The notes beneath the pieces are model-generated. The model was given only the letters and a program-made list of their open reading frames with translations. It was not told the origin of the DNA and searched no databases. Of a stretch of 64,000 nt of DNA, positions 19,501-28,247 are shown one piece after another. The position numbers and the translations under genes were made by a program. Each line of letters starts with the position of its first letter. Positions within the stretch are counted from its first letter, which is position 1. The stretch is from NCBI GenBank assembly GCA_040386935.1, contig JAZKEQ010000001.1:140319-204318 (forward strand), in the 5' to 3' direction. This stretch comes from JABMMZ01 sp040386935 (GTDB lineage Bacteria; Bacteroidota; Bacteroidia; NS11-12g; UBA955).

Positions 19501-19867
19501 AGTTAGCGAAGAAAAAACTGCTTCAGTAGATTTGAGTTATCTGAAAGACATTTCTGGTGATGACAAAGAATTTGAAAAAAACATGTTAAACGTATTCCTC
19601 GAAGAAGTACCTATAGATATGGCTCAACTCAAAATTGCTTTTGACACAAACGATACCGCTAAAATCTGGAAAACAGCTCATAAATTAAAATCATCAATGT
19701 CTGTTGGCGGCCAGACTGATTTAATCCCTCTTCTTGCTGTAATTGAGCAGGAAGCCAGGCACACAGGATTAACAACTGAATCATTGGATAATTACACCAA
19801 AATAATGGATCAATTAACTAAAGCTTACGAAGCTATTACTATTATTTTGACTCAAAAGTATAAATAG
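16598..19867 (+). CDS. GAF/PAS hybrid sensor histidine kinase with REC and Hpt domains
   Basis: 1089 residues from the ATG at 16598 (the GTG at 16517 lies inside the promoter). No membrane segment: a cytoplasmic sensor. Order: GAF (about 10-165, ERLKALLNYNILDTMPDEQL, CQHTVMG, AGMPLINPDG); two clear PAS/PAC units (about 185-310 and 320-440, ends ILQDITDKKKA and IARDITESIQS); a third PAS-like block; HisKA with MSHEIRTPMNAIVGF (His about 597); HATPase with NLAGNAIKFTEKG, DSGIGIKDE and GGTGLGLSISRNL. A receiver follows (acceptor Asp in LMDLQMP, about 886; Lys in SKPFK), then a C-terminal Hpt domain with TAHKLKSSMSVGG (His about 1028). All phosphorelay residues are present, so it can run a full His-Asp-His relay to an unlinked regulator. 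Confidence 0.95.
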   Translation: MTNKYPVPANEQERLKALLNYNILDTMPDEQLDAITRIASYICKTPIALITLIDKDRQWIKSKVGSEIQETSRKVSFCQHTVMGTELLEIPDTYEDERLSDNPFVTDGMKLRFYAGMPLINPDGLSIGSLCVVDDVPRHLTDEQKDILKTLSREIITHLELRKTNANLQGKINELVTDRIEKTEADLNTYQFALNQFASVCITNLTGEITMANKNFCNITGLTLNELTGKYVGNAISNNFPETFYAEVREAVLKGEIWHGEVEGKHKSGNIYWTDTVVIPYINKHKQPYQFMVILQDITDKKKADDTLSKLAKVQQGILNGTDYAIIHVEPSGLIKTFNSGAEKMLGYKAEEMVGIHNPGVFHDHEEIEKRTLELNNELGINLTPGFETFVAKANKGIVDTNEWTFIRKDQSRITVLLSVSTLRDNEGNILGHLGIARDITESIQSRSQVKLFEEIVRNMTTGLLVWQLEEVNNNDDFRLIMTNDAAINTLPERKDYTGGIMTEVFPSTKQSPMLDMYKGIVSNNQPIQIPEYKASISIPEQHYYSITAFPLQNKRVGVLFHDITTLKHIEAELREAKSLAEQSMLAKDQFLANMSHEIRTPMNAIVGFTDLLLQTNTNSEQKEYLDSVKLAGENLLGIINDILDFSKIESGKLSIEDRPFKLKPMLQHIYSLLNIKAMDKLLGFNINLDLELPEVVSGDSLRLQQVLINLAGNAIKFTEKGQVDIAAKVISKNNQHYTIRFSVKDSGIGIKDEMKSLVFERFTQANNEIHRQYGGTGLGLSISRNLIQLMGGELQMNSEFGKGSEFYFELNFKKVDDVGIKKLDKILNFNLPVKKVHVLLFEDNTLNQQLAKKVLSKFGFEITLAENGKIGIDKLKEQSFDIILMDLQMPEIDGYQATEIIRNELKLKTPIIAMTAHSLVGEKEKCIAVGMDDFISKPFKQEDLYEVLTNLLPESFFDTEHSVTAPIVSEEKTASVDLSYLKDISGDDKEFEKNMLNVFLEEVPIDMAQLKIAFDTNDTAKIWKTAHKLKSSMSVGGQTDLIPLLAVIEQEARHTGLTTESLDNYTKIMDQLTKAYEAITIILTQKYK

Positions 19868-19881
19868 TCGACAATAAAAAA

Positions 19882-19910
19882 AGCTGCCTTTTTAGGGGCA
19901 GCTCTTCTTT
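19882..19910. terminator. Rho-independent terminator, bidirectional
   Basis: AGCTGCC (19882-19888) and GGCAGCT (19897-19903) form a perfect 7-bp stem with an 8-nt loop. T-rich sequence follows on the plus strand and an A-run precedes it, so it can work both ways. It sits between the convergent hybrid kinase and subtilase genes. Confidence 0.85.
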
Positions 19911-19926
19911 TATTAATTTTTAACTT

Positions 19927-21342
19927 TTAAAATGTACTTACGTTTAATCTTCCACCGGTAACACATTTACCTGTAAGAGATGTAGTAGGCGTTGCTGCAG
20001 CCAAAATAGCTGCTTTAATTGCTGCTGCACTACTTCCAGGATTATAAGCTGCGTATAAAGCAGCCGCTCCTGTTACATGTGGTGTGGCCATTGATGTTCC
20101 ATTGTATGAACTATAAGCTGATGTTCCTTTTTTACTTGGAATTGTTGAATTTATACTTACTCCGGGAGCACCGATATCAACTGTTGTTGCACCATACTGA
20201 GAGAAACTAGCCAATGTGCCATTTGAAGCAATAGCTGCTACTGCTATAATATTTGCACTGCTATAGTTAGAAGGGTAACTTGCAGTTACATCATTATTAG
20301 TGCCGTTATTTCCGGCTGCTGCTATAAATAATATATCAGCTGCATCTGCTCTATCAATTGCATCTTTAAGGGCCTGAGAATAGCCACCGCCACCCCATGA
20401 ATTATTAGTTGCAACAATATTTAAACCTGCACGACTTTTAAGGTCGGTAACATAATCTATTGCTTTAATAGCATTGGCTGTAGTACCACCTTTCTGTCCT
20501 AAAAATTTGCAGCTGATCATTTTTACGCCCCAGCTAACACCTACTACACCTTTACTGTTTTTACCAACAGCACCGATAGTACCTGCTACGTGAGAGCCAT
20601 GGTCGTCACTGAAATTATCAAAAGTTGTATTGTCGTTTCCGGCAAAATCCCAACCCCATTTATCATCTTTATATCCATTACCGTCATTGTCTACACCATC
20701 GATAGGATCGTTAGAATTAATCCAGCAATTAGCTGCCAGATCTTCGTGAGTATTCATAATACCTTCATCAATTACTGCTATGTATACAGGTGCATCAACA
20801 TTGATAATACCGTTGTGATCATTTGCCCATGCTGTTACAGCATCACAACCGTATGAACCGTTCATACCCCACAAACTACCATTGGTAAAATATGTATCAT
20901 TTGAAGTTGCAAAATGGTTGTAAATAAAATTAGGTTCAACGAACTCAACTTCAGGCATATTGCCTAACATTTGCATGGCTTGAATAACACCCATTGGTAC
21001 ACTCACCAGCATTACACCTTGCTCATCACCTGCCTTTTTCATACTGGCTGTGTGAATGTGTTCTTTTGCTGTTGCACTCATTTTACTCAAAGCTCTTCCT
21101 CTGGCTTCTGGTTGCACACCTTTTTTAAATTTTACCAATACTTCGTTGGCTACATAGTTGGCACCGGGAGTACCCATACTAAATACAGAAACACTGCTTG
21201 CATCTGCACTTGAATTGGTTGGTCCTTCGGCATTTAGTTGCTCCCTGCTACAAGAAGCTAAAAAAAACAGACCTGACAGAGACAAAGCCACTGTTAGCGC
21301 CTTACTTGCCGACAAACTTGTTTTCGTAATTCTATTTTTCAT
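19927..21342 (-). CDS. Subtilisin-like serine protease (S8), lipoprotein
   Basis: 471 residues. A lipoprotein signal ends in lipobox LASC (Cys31). A fervidolysin-type propeptide follows (about 60-145, VANEVLVKFKKGVQPEARGR to EVEFVEPNFIYNHF), which in this family chaperones folding and inhibits until cleaved. The peptidase S8 domain has the full triad: Asp192 in AVIDEGI, His248 in DDHGSHVAGT, Ser417 in GTSMATPHV, with the oxyanion Asn345 in AAGNNGT. It stops soon after the catalytic domain, with no T9SS C-terminal domain, so the mature enzyme is probably membrane-tethered. The start ATG is followed by a long n-region typical of Bacteroidota lipoproteins. Monocistronic, convergent with the hybrid kinase across a shared terminator. 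Confidence 0.96.
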   Translation of the reverse strand: MKNRITKTSLSASKALTVALSLSGLFFLASCSREQLNAEGPTNSSADASSVSVFSMGTPGANYVANEVLVKFKKGVQPEARGRALSKMSATAKEHIHTASMKKAGDEQGVMLVSVPMGVIQAMQMLGNMPEVEFVEPNFIYNHFATSNDTYFTNGSLWGMNGSYGCDAVTAWANDHNGIINVDAPVYIAVIDEGIMNTHEDLAANCWINSNDPIDGVDNDGNGYKDDKWGWDFAGNDNTTFDNFSDDHGSHVAGTIGAVGKNSKGVVGVSWGVKMISCKFLGQKGGTTANAIKAIDYVTDLKSRAGLNIVATNNSWGGGGYSQALKDAIDRADAADILFIAAAGNNGTNNDVTASYPSNYSSANIIAVAAIASNGTLASFSQYGATTVDIGAPGVSINSTIPSKKGTSAYSSYNGTSMATPHVTGAAALYAAYNPGSSAAAIKAAILAAATPTTSLTGKCVTGGRLNVSTF

Positions 21343-21475
21343 TGTATTATTTTTAAGAATATTTCGAACGAAGGTAGTATTAAATACCTAATTTCCTAAC
21401 TTAAATACATAAAAATTAGGGACTTAAACCGACTACTGAGGCCATTTATTAAAAGAAATAAATCCGTTAATTGAT

Positions 21476-22378
21476 TTATTTATCTATTTCCAGCCTGTAA
21501 TTCAAGCTGCATTCTATCATAATGCCGTGCTTCACATAAGCCTGGGGCACTGTTTCTCCTGTTCTTGTGCCTCCCACACCTATGCCTAAAATACTCATGC
21601 TATAGGTCTCATTATTTGAAAATATTTTATGACTGTTAAATATTGGCTGCTTTACAACTACCTGCATTGCCAGCTTTTTACTGAAATAAATATCTCCAAA
21701 TAGGCCTACCTGCACCTGTCGTTGATCAAGATACCCCCACCCGGTTGTCCCCATCACTCTATAAGTATTTACAGGAGCATCAAACATGGCTCCATAGCGC
21801 ACTTTATCATTATATTTTATTTCGAATTTAAAGTTTTGAGGCATTACACCAAATAACCTCATGTTGTCATTAATCTTATAGTCAACACCAAACAGGGGCA
21901 CTATCAAATAGCCGAACCTTTCTTTGTTGACATATAGTCCATACTTCACTTTCAGCCTTGGGCTCTTTTTTTTAACCGCTAAAATACCCACACCTATTTG
22001 CATGGATTCAATACCCATTGCACCTTGTTCGAAATTATTTCCAAAATTAAGAATCGTTACCAGACTACCACTCCCATCTTTTTTCATTTTCATATAACCT
22101 ACCACCAAACTTGTTTTGTAGCCTGTACGCGAAGGCACCGTGTCAAAGTAAAACGATTGCCGATGAACATCTGTATTGACGAGTAGGTAATTTCCATTCT
22201 TAAGTTTTAAAGGCAATGATGCTTTTAAAAAAATATTCTCTACAGCCTTTCCTTCTTTTCCTGTGCCATACGCATACCCAGTTGTCAACAGTGTGTGGTA
22301 CGACTGAGCTTGCGCAAAGGTTATATTGAGCAAAAGTACTAAGCAAAGCAATTTACTGATCGTAGTATATTTTTCCAT
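21476..22378 (-). CDS. DUF6268-like outer-membrane beta-barrel protein
   Basis: 300 residues: signal peptide (to about AQAQ, residue 25), then alternating amphipathic strands throughout (for example NGNYLLVNTDVHRQSFYF and YKTSLVVGYMKMKKDG, then LFGVMPQNFKFEIKYNDKVR), as expected of an outer-membrane barrel. The pattern resembles the DUF6268 group of uncharacterised Bacteroidota barrels. No plug, TonB box or ligand motif is visible. It is preceded by about 260 bp of AT-rich DNA and is probably transcribed alone. Confidence 0.75.
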   Translation of the reverse strand: MEKYTTISKLLCLVLLLNITFAQAQSYHTLLTTGYAYGTGKEGKAVENIFLKASLPLKLKNGNYLLVNTDVHRQSFYFDTVPSRTGYKTSLVVGYMKMKKDGSGSLVTILNFGNNFEQGAMGIESMQIGVGILAVKKKSPRLKVKYGLYVNKERFGYLIVPLFGVDYKINDNMRLFGVMPQNFKFEIKYNDKVRYGAMFDAPVNTYRVMGTTGWGYLDQRQVQVGLFGDIYFSKKLAMQVVVKQPIFNSHKIFSNNETYSMSILGIGVGGTRTGETVPQAYVKHGIMIECSLNYRLEIDK

Positions 22379-22636
22379 TGATATAAATTATAGGGCAATA
22401 CTAGCATACTCACTGTAACTATCATAACGGCCATGATGATGTAACTGACAGTGTAATTTGCGTTTCTTGCCAAAGCAACAATACAAAAAATATTTTTATT
22501 TAATAAATTAAGGATAAGCTGTATTCTTCTAACAACAATTTGCAGGAATCGCAAAAATTAGATTACAGCTTTTAATGGAATATCTAAAAATTACCTAAGA
22601 AACTTTCATCAGTGCTATAGCAGTTCAACTAATGTA

Positions 22637-23131
22637 CTACTCTGGGTTCACAGTATTGTGATATTTAATGCCTTTCAAAAGATTATCAACTATTTTAGCA
22701 ATCCGATTCACTTTGGTATCCATTGTTTTGGCATCTTCCATCCATTTGATATAAGCCTGTTGCTGTCCATCGGTAAGGGTATTAAAAAACCGTAATGACT
22801 CAGGTTCATCCTGCATACACAGCAGCAATTCATCAGGAATAACTATTGGATCAAAGTCGGCATACAGAACGATGTGTACCCAATCGCCTTCCTGCTTTTT
22901 AATCTTTTTGCGAATTTCGCCTTTAACAGGTAGGAACAGGCGACCATTCCCAATGGGCATGAGGTGGTATTTTGAAATTTCAAAACTATCGACAAATCCT
23001 TTAACCCTTACCCAACCAAATGGCGCATTTTTATCCATTGCAATTTCAGGAATAATGGCATAGGTCCAGCCGCCCTTACCGGGAAATTTTTCCAGTAAAA
23101 ACTTTTTATCTACTAGGGGGTGAGCTTTCAT
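22637..23131 (-). CDS. DUF1905 / YdeI-OmdA-like protein
   Basis: 164 residues from the internal Met at 23131; the longer start (23176) adds a hydrophobic stretch not seen in the family. The first 90 residues follow DUF1905: FPGKGGWTYAIIPEIAMDK, GWVRVKGFVDSFEIS and GRLFLPVKGEIRKKIKKQEG. The last 70 match the bacteriocin-resistance YdeI/OmpD-associated (OmdA) region: PDELLLCMQDEPESLRFFNT and GQQQAYIKWMEDAKTMDTKV. The two modules are often fused like this in Bacteroidota. OmdA-type proteins have been linked genetically to antimicrobial-peptide resistance in enterobacteria; the biochemical role here is unknown. Soluble and cytoplasmic. Confidence 0.88.
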   Translation of the reverse strand: MKAHPLVDKKFLLEKFPGKGGWTYAIIPEIAMDKNAPFGWVRVKGFVDSFEISKYHLMPIGNGRLFLPVKGEIRKKIKKQEGDWVHIVLYADFDPIVIPDELLLCMQDEPESLRFFNTLTDGQQQAYIKWMEDAKTMDTKVNRIAKIVDNLLKGIKYHNTVNPE

Positions 23132-23248
23132 AAGTACTGAAATAGCGAGAACAAAAATATCAAAATTATCGAACATTAGAATTTACTACTTATTTATTCT
23201 TTGATAAAAGTTTATTTCGAAATAAAAATATTTTATTATCATTGTAAT

Positions 23249-24706
23249 ATGAAGATTAAAATATATGCATTGATAACTTGTCTTGTGGCAACTAGTATTC
23301 AGACTATTGCTCAAAACATTAAAGCTGTTGCAGGTGAAACAACCTCTAAAGTTCAATCCAGACCGTTTATTTCAAGGATTTACAACAACAAAATATACAT
23401 CGCAAACAAAGCTAAAAACACGGTTGAAGTTACAGTGTTTGATGCTGAATCAATGTCAAAGCTATCTGAATTTAAATTTCCTATTAAGGACAAGGAAATA
23501 AAAGGAGAAGAAGTGTTTTTCATGGATGGTAAAATTTTAATAAGATATTTTTTATACCCAAGTCTGGCAACAGAATATTTTGATATTTATGACTTTTCAG
23601 GCAAACAACTGCACCAAAGAAAAGAATTAGTAAAGCATAAATTTAAAAATGAAAATGGAGAAATAGAAGGTGCTGAAATAAAGATTTCAGAAGACGGCAA
23701 ATTTTTATTGCTTGCTTCAAATGGTGGCAACAAAAAAGGAAAGGATTACAATCTATTCGATAGTGATTTAAAATTAGTGTTTAATAAAACTATTAAATAT
23801 GAAGGAGTGAACTATAATGGCGTAATGATGTACACTGTACTGACAAATACAGGCGAGATTGGTCAATTGATTCGAGATGATGGCGGCCTAAGAGAAGTGC
23901 GATTTGTAACGCTTGACAAAACAGCAGGGAAGTTTATTGAAGGTGAAACCATTTTAAGCGAAATGATGCCATCATTGCCAAAAGCTTATTTTAAGGAGGG
24001 TATGATATATTTAGGCGGCACTCTCCAGATTCCTGGCGAAGCTGATAATTACAAAGGGGCATATAGCATAAAAATCAATTTAACAGACTTATCTGTGGCA
24101 TACTCTCATGAGGGTCTATTTACAACAGAACAAATAGAAGATTACACTAACAAACATAATCAAATATATAATGGCTCTTTCATGCAAAAACCAAAAGAAC
24201 CTCGAATTTTCAATTGTCAGGTTAGCGCAATTACTGTAGATAAAAATGACAATGTTGTATTTTCTCTATCATCAACATTCCAATATTTGCTCGAAAATAT
24301 CCCACAAATGCGAGGAGTCAATATGACTCAATTCATCTGTGCTGATGGGGCTATCAGCAATTTCAATGTTATGTACCTCTTTCAGCATGATTATAGTTTT
24401 CTAAACGAAATGCGCTTTGGCAATATTATTTTTTCAAATGGTATACATATAAGGCATTTATATAATGATGACAAAGACTATATTGGTATAAACTTCGAAA
24501 AAAAGGGATGTAAAATAGCGAAAAACAAAACCGGTGGCCTAAGTGCTGAAAATATTGGCGAAAATTCTAACAGAAGTTTATTGTTTCCTCCAGATCAAAA
24601 CATTCACATATTTCCCAAAATATATATTATTTCAAGCAACATTTGCTACATGGCCGGGGTATTAGATGGCGATAAATTGGTGCTGGTTAAATTAGTAATG
24701 GAGTAG
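23249..24706 (+). CDS. Exported hypothetical protein, probable beta-propeller
   Basis: 485 residues from the ATG at 23249, which places a clean signal peptide (MKIKIYALITCLVATSIQTIAQ) at the N-terminus; the earlier start at 23201 would hide it. The mature chain is beta-rich with repeating units such as RIYNNKIYIANKAKNTVEV, ISEDGKFLLLASNGG and AITVDKNDNVVFSLSSTF, which suggest blades of a propeller. No T9SS C-terminal domain and no lipobox, so periplasmic or outer-surface by an unknown route. No enzymatic motif recognised. It is divergent from the YdeI-like gene and convergent with the next. Confidence 0.75.
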   Translation: MKIKIYALITCLVATSIQTIAQNIKAVAGETTSKVQSRPFISRIYNNKIYIANKAKNTVEVTVFDAESMSKLSEFKFPIKDKEIKGEEVFFMDGKILIRYFLYPSLATEYFDIYDFSGKQLHQRKELVKHKFKNENGEIEGAEIKISEDGKFLLLASNGGNKKGKDYNLFDSDLKLVFNKTIKYEGVNYNGVMMYTVLTNTGEIGQLIRDDGGLREVRFVTLDKTAGKFIEGETILSEMMPSLPKAYFKEGMIYLGGTLQIPGEADNYKGAYSIKINLTDLSVAYSHEGLFTTEQIEDYTNKHNQIYNGSFMQKPKEPRIFNCQVSAITVDKNDNVVFSLSSTFQYLLENIPQMRGVNMTQFICADGAISNFNVMYLFQHDYSFLNEMRFGNIIFSNGIHIRHLYNDDKDYIGINFEKKGCKIAKNKTGGLSAENIGENSNRSLLFPPDQNIHIFPKIYIISSNICYMAGVLDGDKLVLVKLVME

Positions 24707-24781
24707 ACTTTTAATTGATGAGTAAAACAGATTCAAATTCGATTACTCAGAGCTAAAAACTCTTTTGAACAGGCAATGTGT

Positions 24782-25189
24782 TTAATTCAACAACGCACCC
24801 AACAAAGCCTTTTCCTTTATTTTCAGCCAGTCAATGGCTTCATCAATATCATCGAATGAAATGAAATTAATTTCAGGGTTACTGGGCTCTAAAAAAGAGA
24901 AACTGATGAGCACTTTGCTGGTATGCATTGTTTCAACAAATGCCACTATCGACAGGCCTTTAAAACCTTCTTCGGATGCAAAAAAATCGCGGGAGGCTAT
25001 GTCCATATCCACTATACCTTCATTAAATACAATAACGGGGCAACACCGCCCGTTCAGAAACCTTAGCCTATCGGCAGCTACTTGTTTTGAAACATCAAGA
25101 TTAAAGCTCAGGCCTTCTTTATAATACTGGAATAATACTCCGTTAGATATCTCCATTTTTACCATACCGTTCTCAAATACCTCTTTCAT
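24782..25189 (-). CDS. Small STAS/SEC14-like hypothetical protein
   Basis: 135 residues, soluble. The alternating beta-alpha pattern (NGVLFQYYKEGLSFNLDVSK, CCPVIVFNEGIVDMD, FKGLSIVAFVETMHTSKVLI, FISFDDIDEAIDWLKIK) resembles the short STAS/SEC14-like proteins common in Bacteroidota, which are usually annotated as hypothetical. No phosphorylatable Ser motif of an anti-sigma antagonist is evident. It stands alone, convergent with the exported protein to its left, and downstream (in its own direction) of the palindrome cluster at 25.3-25.6 kb. Confidence 0.7.
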   Translation of the reverse strand: MKEVFENGMVKMEISNGVLFQYYKEGLSFNLDVSKQVAADRLRFLNGRCCPVIVFNEGIVDMDIASRDFFASEEGFKGLSIVAFVETMHTSKVLISFSFLEPSNPEINFISFDDIDEAIDWLKIKEKALLGALLN

Positions 25190-25336
25190 ACTTTAGCTGT
25201 TTTAGTAATGCTAAATTAATAAAATGCTATAGTTATAGCAGGGTACAAATGGCTGAACTTGTATAATTGGTTTTTCAATAGGGTGTTTTGTCATCTCAAA
25301 TAAATGGTTCATTCATCTTTATTAATAAAACCATTA

Positions 25337-25606
25337 TGCATAGGCCTTCAGCCTATGCATGGAGATTGCGCCCGTAAACGGGCTTGGTATTCATTCGCTA
25401 ATACTTGCATAGGCCTTCAGCCTATGCGAGTAGATTACGCCCGCTGAGCGGGCTTTTAAAAAGAACCTTACTTAAGCCCGTTTACGGGCGCAATCTATTT
25501 GCCAGGGGTGCAGCCCCTAGGCAATATAAAAAAATCGAAAATCAGGATTTCAATCAAAAGCCCGTTTACGGGCGTAATCTGTCACCGAGGTGGTGCAGCC
25601 CCTCGG
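25337..25606. repeat. Cluster of four 49-bp composite palindromes (REP-like)
   Basis: Four units of equal length: 25337-25385 and 25407-25455 (minus orientation), 25474-25522 and 25558-25606 (plus orientation). Read in unit orientation, each has hairpin B (AAGCCCGT-TT-ACGGGC, or GCCCGC-GCGGGC in the second), a constant linker G(C/T)AATCT, and hairpin A with a conserved TG(A/C)AG loop. Stem A sequences differ between units (GCATAGGC, CCAGGGG, CCGAGG) but pairing is kept, and stem B has a compensatory T-A to C-G change. GC content is far above the flanks. This architecture is that of REP/BIME-type elements mobilised by RAYT (Y1-Tnp) transposases; none is encoded here. Confidence 0.85.
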
Positions 25607-25634
25607 GCGCTACCCTTGAATATTGCATCAAATC

Positions 25635-28247
25635 TTATTTCACAGCCACCACCTTCACCACCTTACTCTCCCTACCTACAACCAATTTCAAATAATACAC
25701 CTCCGAATTATCAGATTCAAATGCAGTAAATACATAAGATTTTAATTTCACAAAATGCATTTCACCGGTAATATAGCCTGTAGGGTCTATCTTATAAACG
25801 CTGCAATCCATACTATCCCTGAGTAATATGCGAATACTGAAGTGCACCCCATCATGTGGATTTGAGAACACCTCTAAACCCATTATTTGCGACTGCAAAA
25901 GACCTTTATTTTTATAGACGATTCCCGAATCAGTATTGGAATAAATATAGATTTGCTTTTCTACAGCATAAGTACAAGCATCGTATTTACTTTTTAAAGC
26001 TATTGTAACTTTACCCGTATCGTTATAAAGCATTTTTAGATCAGGCCCTGCTGTAATCAAACTTTGAGGCTGTTTACTAAACTTCCATTCATTCATTTCA
26101 CTTAAAGGTTCACTCATATTGAATGCATAAATAGTATCTCCCACAAAAGCTTGGGTAGGCGCAAGAAAATTATGCATTACGGCTAAATCAATTTTTTTTA
26201 CAACAAATGTATCCAACCATGAACACCCACCTATATTAGATATTCTAACATAGTATGTGCCTGCCTTATCAATTGACAAAGTATCTTTTGCAAACTGCAA
26301 TCCTGTATTACTTTTTATGCTGTATGTTGATGCTAATGGATCAAACAATTTCAAAGAAAAATACTGTCCCTTGCAAAGAACTGTATCAGGTATTGCAGCT
26401 AGTTTTAAAGTTTGGGGTTGTTGTATTACAATGGTTGAAGTATCAGAACAGCCATATTCATTAAATGCTTTTAAATGATAAACCCCTTTTGTCAATCCCT
26501 TAATAGTATCCAATCCGATTAAAGTATCTGAATAGCCTAGAATATAATAGCGCATAGTCAGCATCGATTGTTGAACCATTTTCTTTAGTGACACTTGTCC
26601 ATCATTAATTGCCAAGCATGAAACATTTCGTATTTCAGGTATAATTTTCAAAGGCACTGGTTGTTTAATTGTATCAACAGACTCAACCTCACAACCATTT
26701 TTATCTCTAATACTTAAACTATAAACATTGGCAGGCAATGAATCAAAAAAACCGGTTCCGCCCCAACTTTTATTTTCAAAGGCATACTCATATGGAGTCA
26801 CACCCCCTTTTGGAACAATTCTCAGCGCCCCATTATTATTCCCATAGCATAAATTATGGTACAACTCTACCGTATCAACAAGCAATTCATCAGGCGACTC
26901 AATTAAAATATTATTGACAGTATCCTTGCAATCATGACCATCTGTAACCGTACAAGTATACTGCCCATTTATAAGCCCACGAAATACTGAATCACTTGAC
27001 TCTGCAGATTGATTTAAAGCATACTGATATGGCTTACTGCCTCCTTGCACACTTATATGTATTATCGCTCCAGAATCTCGATAACATTTATTATGCACCC
27101 TATTTAAAGCAATCATTATTGGCTCGGGACCTCCAACAAAAATTTGAGTATCTATGGTACAAAACTCATGAACATCTTTCACAAATAATTTATGAGCGCC
27201 TTTGACCAGATTACTGAATCTTGTGCTTGTATCATATTTTCCACTATCAAGTGATAGTAGTTGTGAAAATAATCGATTCTCCAATATCACAGCAATTTTA
27301 CCATCGTTGCTTTCAGAACAATTAACTGCCAAACTAGAGATTGATTTAATTTGAATAGGAAAATAACAAGCCTGATTTGGATATTCTAATTGTTTCACAG
27401 AATTAAATGCCACTGTTAGAGTATCCATTCTTGCATTTGTTCTCACATTCTTTTTTCCAATATTTTTGCCAAGTGAAATTAACCAATCACCATTGGTTTG
27501 ATTAAATGCCGAGGCATTAAACCCGAAGAAACCAGTTGCATAATTATCTAAGGTATCAATTGTTGTTATACTTTTTGAAACTGGATTAAAACGTTGCAAA
27601 AACTTCCTTGTCCCTTTGATACATACTGTATACAATTCCCCACTCATAAGGTCTACTTCATTAGCCTGACAATTTTGAGTTATAAAATATGCTGTAGAAT
27701 CAATTTTTTTTCCTGTTCCAATATCAATTTTGATTAACCCTCTAACATCAGATATGATGTAATAAAAACCCCTCTCGTAGTCGATGCAACTACTGAAAAG
27801 AATTCTGAGACTAAGCGGCTTTATCAATGAAAATGCACCTGTTTCCGGATTCATTTCACTGAACACATATGAATTATTAACCTTTACACAACAAAATACT
27901 TTCTTTTTAATTGGATCATATTCCATCCCTTCAATATCATTGGTTTTTGAAAACGATTTCAACAATTGTCCGCTCGAAGACAAAACAATAATAGCTGTAT
28001 CACACTCTAGCAAGTACTCATTTCTTATTATATTGTAAGTACAAGCATATGTATTGTAGGGATCAAATTTAAAACTATAACTGCCTATATTTTTTAATGT
28101 ATTACTCTTTAAATCCAGACTTTCAAGTTTAACCTGCGATGCTGTAATTTTAAAAGTAATCGCTTGTTCAATTTGCCCACTAACAACAACGCATTGCGTA
28201 CTAAGAAACAAAGACAACAACCATTTGTAGATTAATTTTTTATTCAT
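25635..28247 (-). CDS. Large exported protein with SprB-like repeats and a divergent T9SS tail
   Basis: 870 residues. Signal peptide to about VVSGQ (25); residues 30-320 beta-rich and propeller-like; then about five Ig-like SprB-type repeats with the typical cores GGSKPYQYALNQ, GQYTCTVTDGHDCKD and GGVTPYEYAFENKS, NVYSLSIRDKNGCEV. The C-terminus (GLEVFSNPHDGVHFSIRILL to the end VGRESKVVKVVAVK) has the shape of a type A T9SS sorting domain, with SNPHDG in place of the usual YPNP. SprB is the mobile gliding adhesin of Flavobacterium; its repeats here suggest surface adhesion or a structural role. Third gene of a coupled operon: its start overlaps the stop of the FN3 gene by 4 bp (ATGA). Confidence 0.85.
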   Translation of the reverse strand: MNKKLIYKWLLSLFLSTQCVVVSGQIEQAITFKITASQVKLESLDLKSNTLKNIGSYSFKFDPYNTYACTYNIIRNEYLLECDTAIIVLSSSGQLLKSFSKTNDIEGMEYDPIKKKVFCCVKVNNSYVFSEMNPETGAFSLIKPLSLRILFSSCIDYERGFYYIISDVRGLIKIDIGTGKKIDSTAYFITQNCQANEVDLMSGELYTVCIKGTRKFLQRFNPVSKSITTIDTLDNYATGFFGFNASAFNQTNGDWLISLGKNIGKKNVRTNARMDTLTVAFNSVKQLEYPNQACYFPIQIKSISSLAVNCSESNDGKIAVILENRLFSQLLSLDSGKYDTSTRFSNLVKGAHKLFVKDVHEFCTIDTQIFVGGPEPIMIALNRVHNKCYRDSGAIIHISVQGGSKPYQYALNQSAESSDSVFRGLINGQYTCTVTDGHDCKDTVNNILIESPDELLVDTVELYHNLCYGNNNGALRIVPKGGVTPYEYAFENKSWGGTGFFDSLPANVYSLSIRDKNGCEVESVDTIKQPVPLKIIPEIRNVSCLAINDGQVSLKKMVQQSMLTMRYYILGYSDTLIGLDTIKGLTKGVYHLKAFNEYGCSDTSTIVIQQPQTLKLAAIPDTVLCKGQYFSLKLFDPLASTYSIKSNTGLQFAKDTLSIDKAGTYYVRISNIGGCSWLDTFVVKKIDLAVMHNFLAPTQAFVGDTIYAFNMSEPLSEMNEWKFSKQPQSLITAGPDLKMLYNDTGKVTIALKSKYDACTYAVEKQIYIYSNTDSGIVYKNKGLLQSQIMGLEVFSNPHDGVHFSIRILLRDSMDCSVYKIDPTGYITGEMHFVKLKSYVFTAFESDNSEVYYLKLVVGRESKVVKVVAVK

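Noticed and set aside
24719..24749. TGAGTAA/TTACTCA inverted repeat as terminator
   Set aside because: Loop of 17 nt, AT-rich stem and no T-run; too weak to call although it lies between convergent genes.
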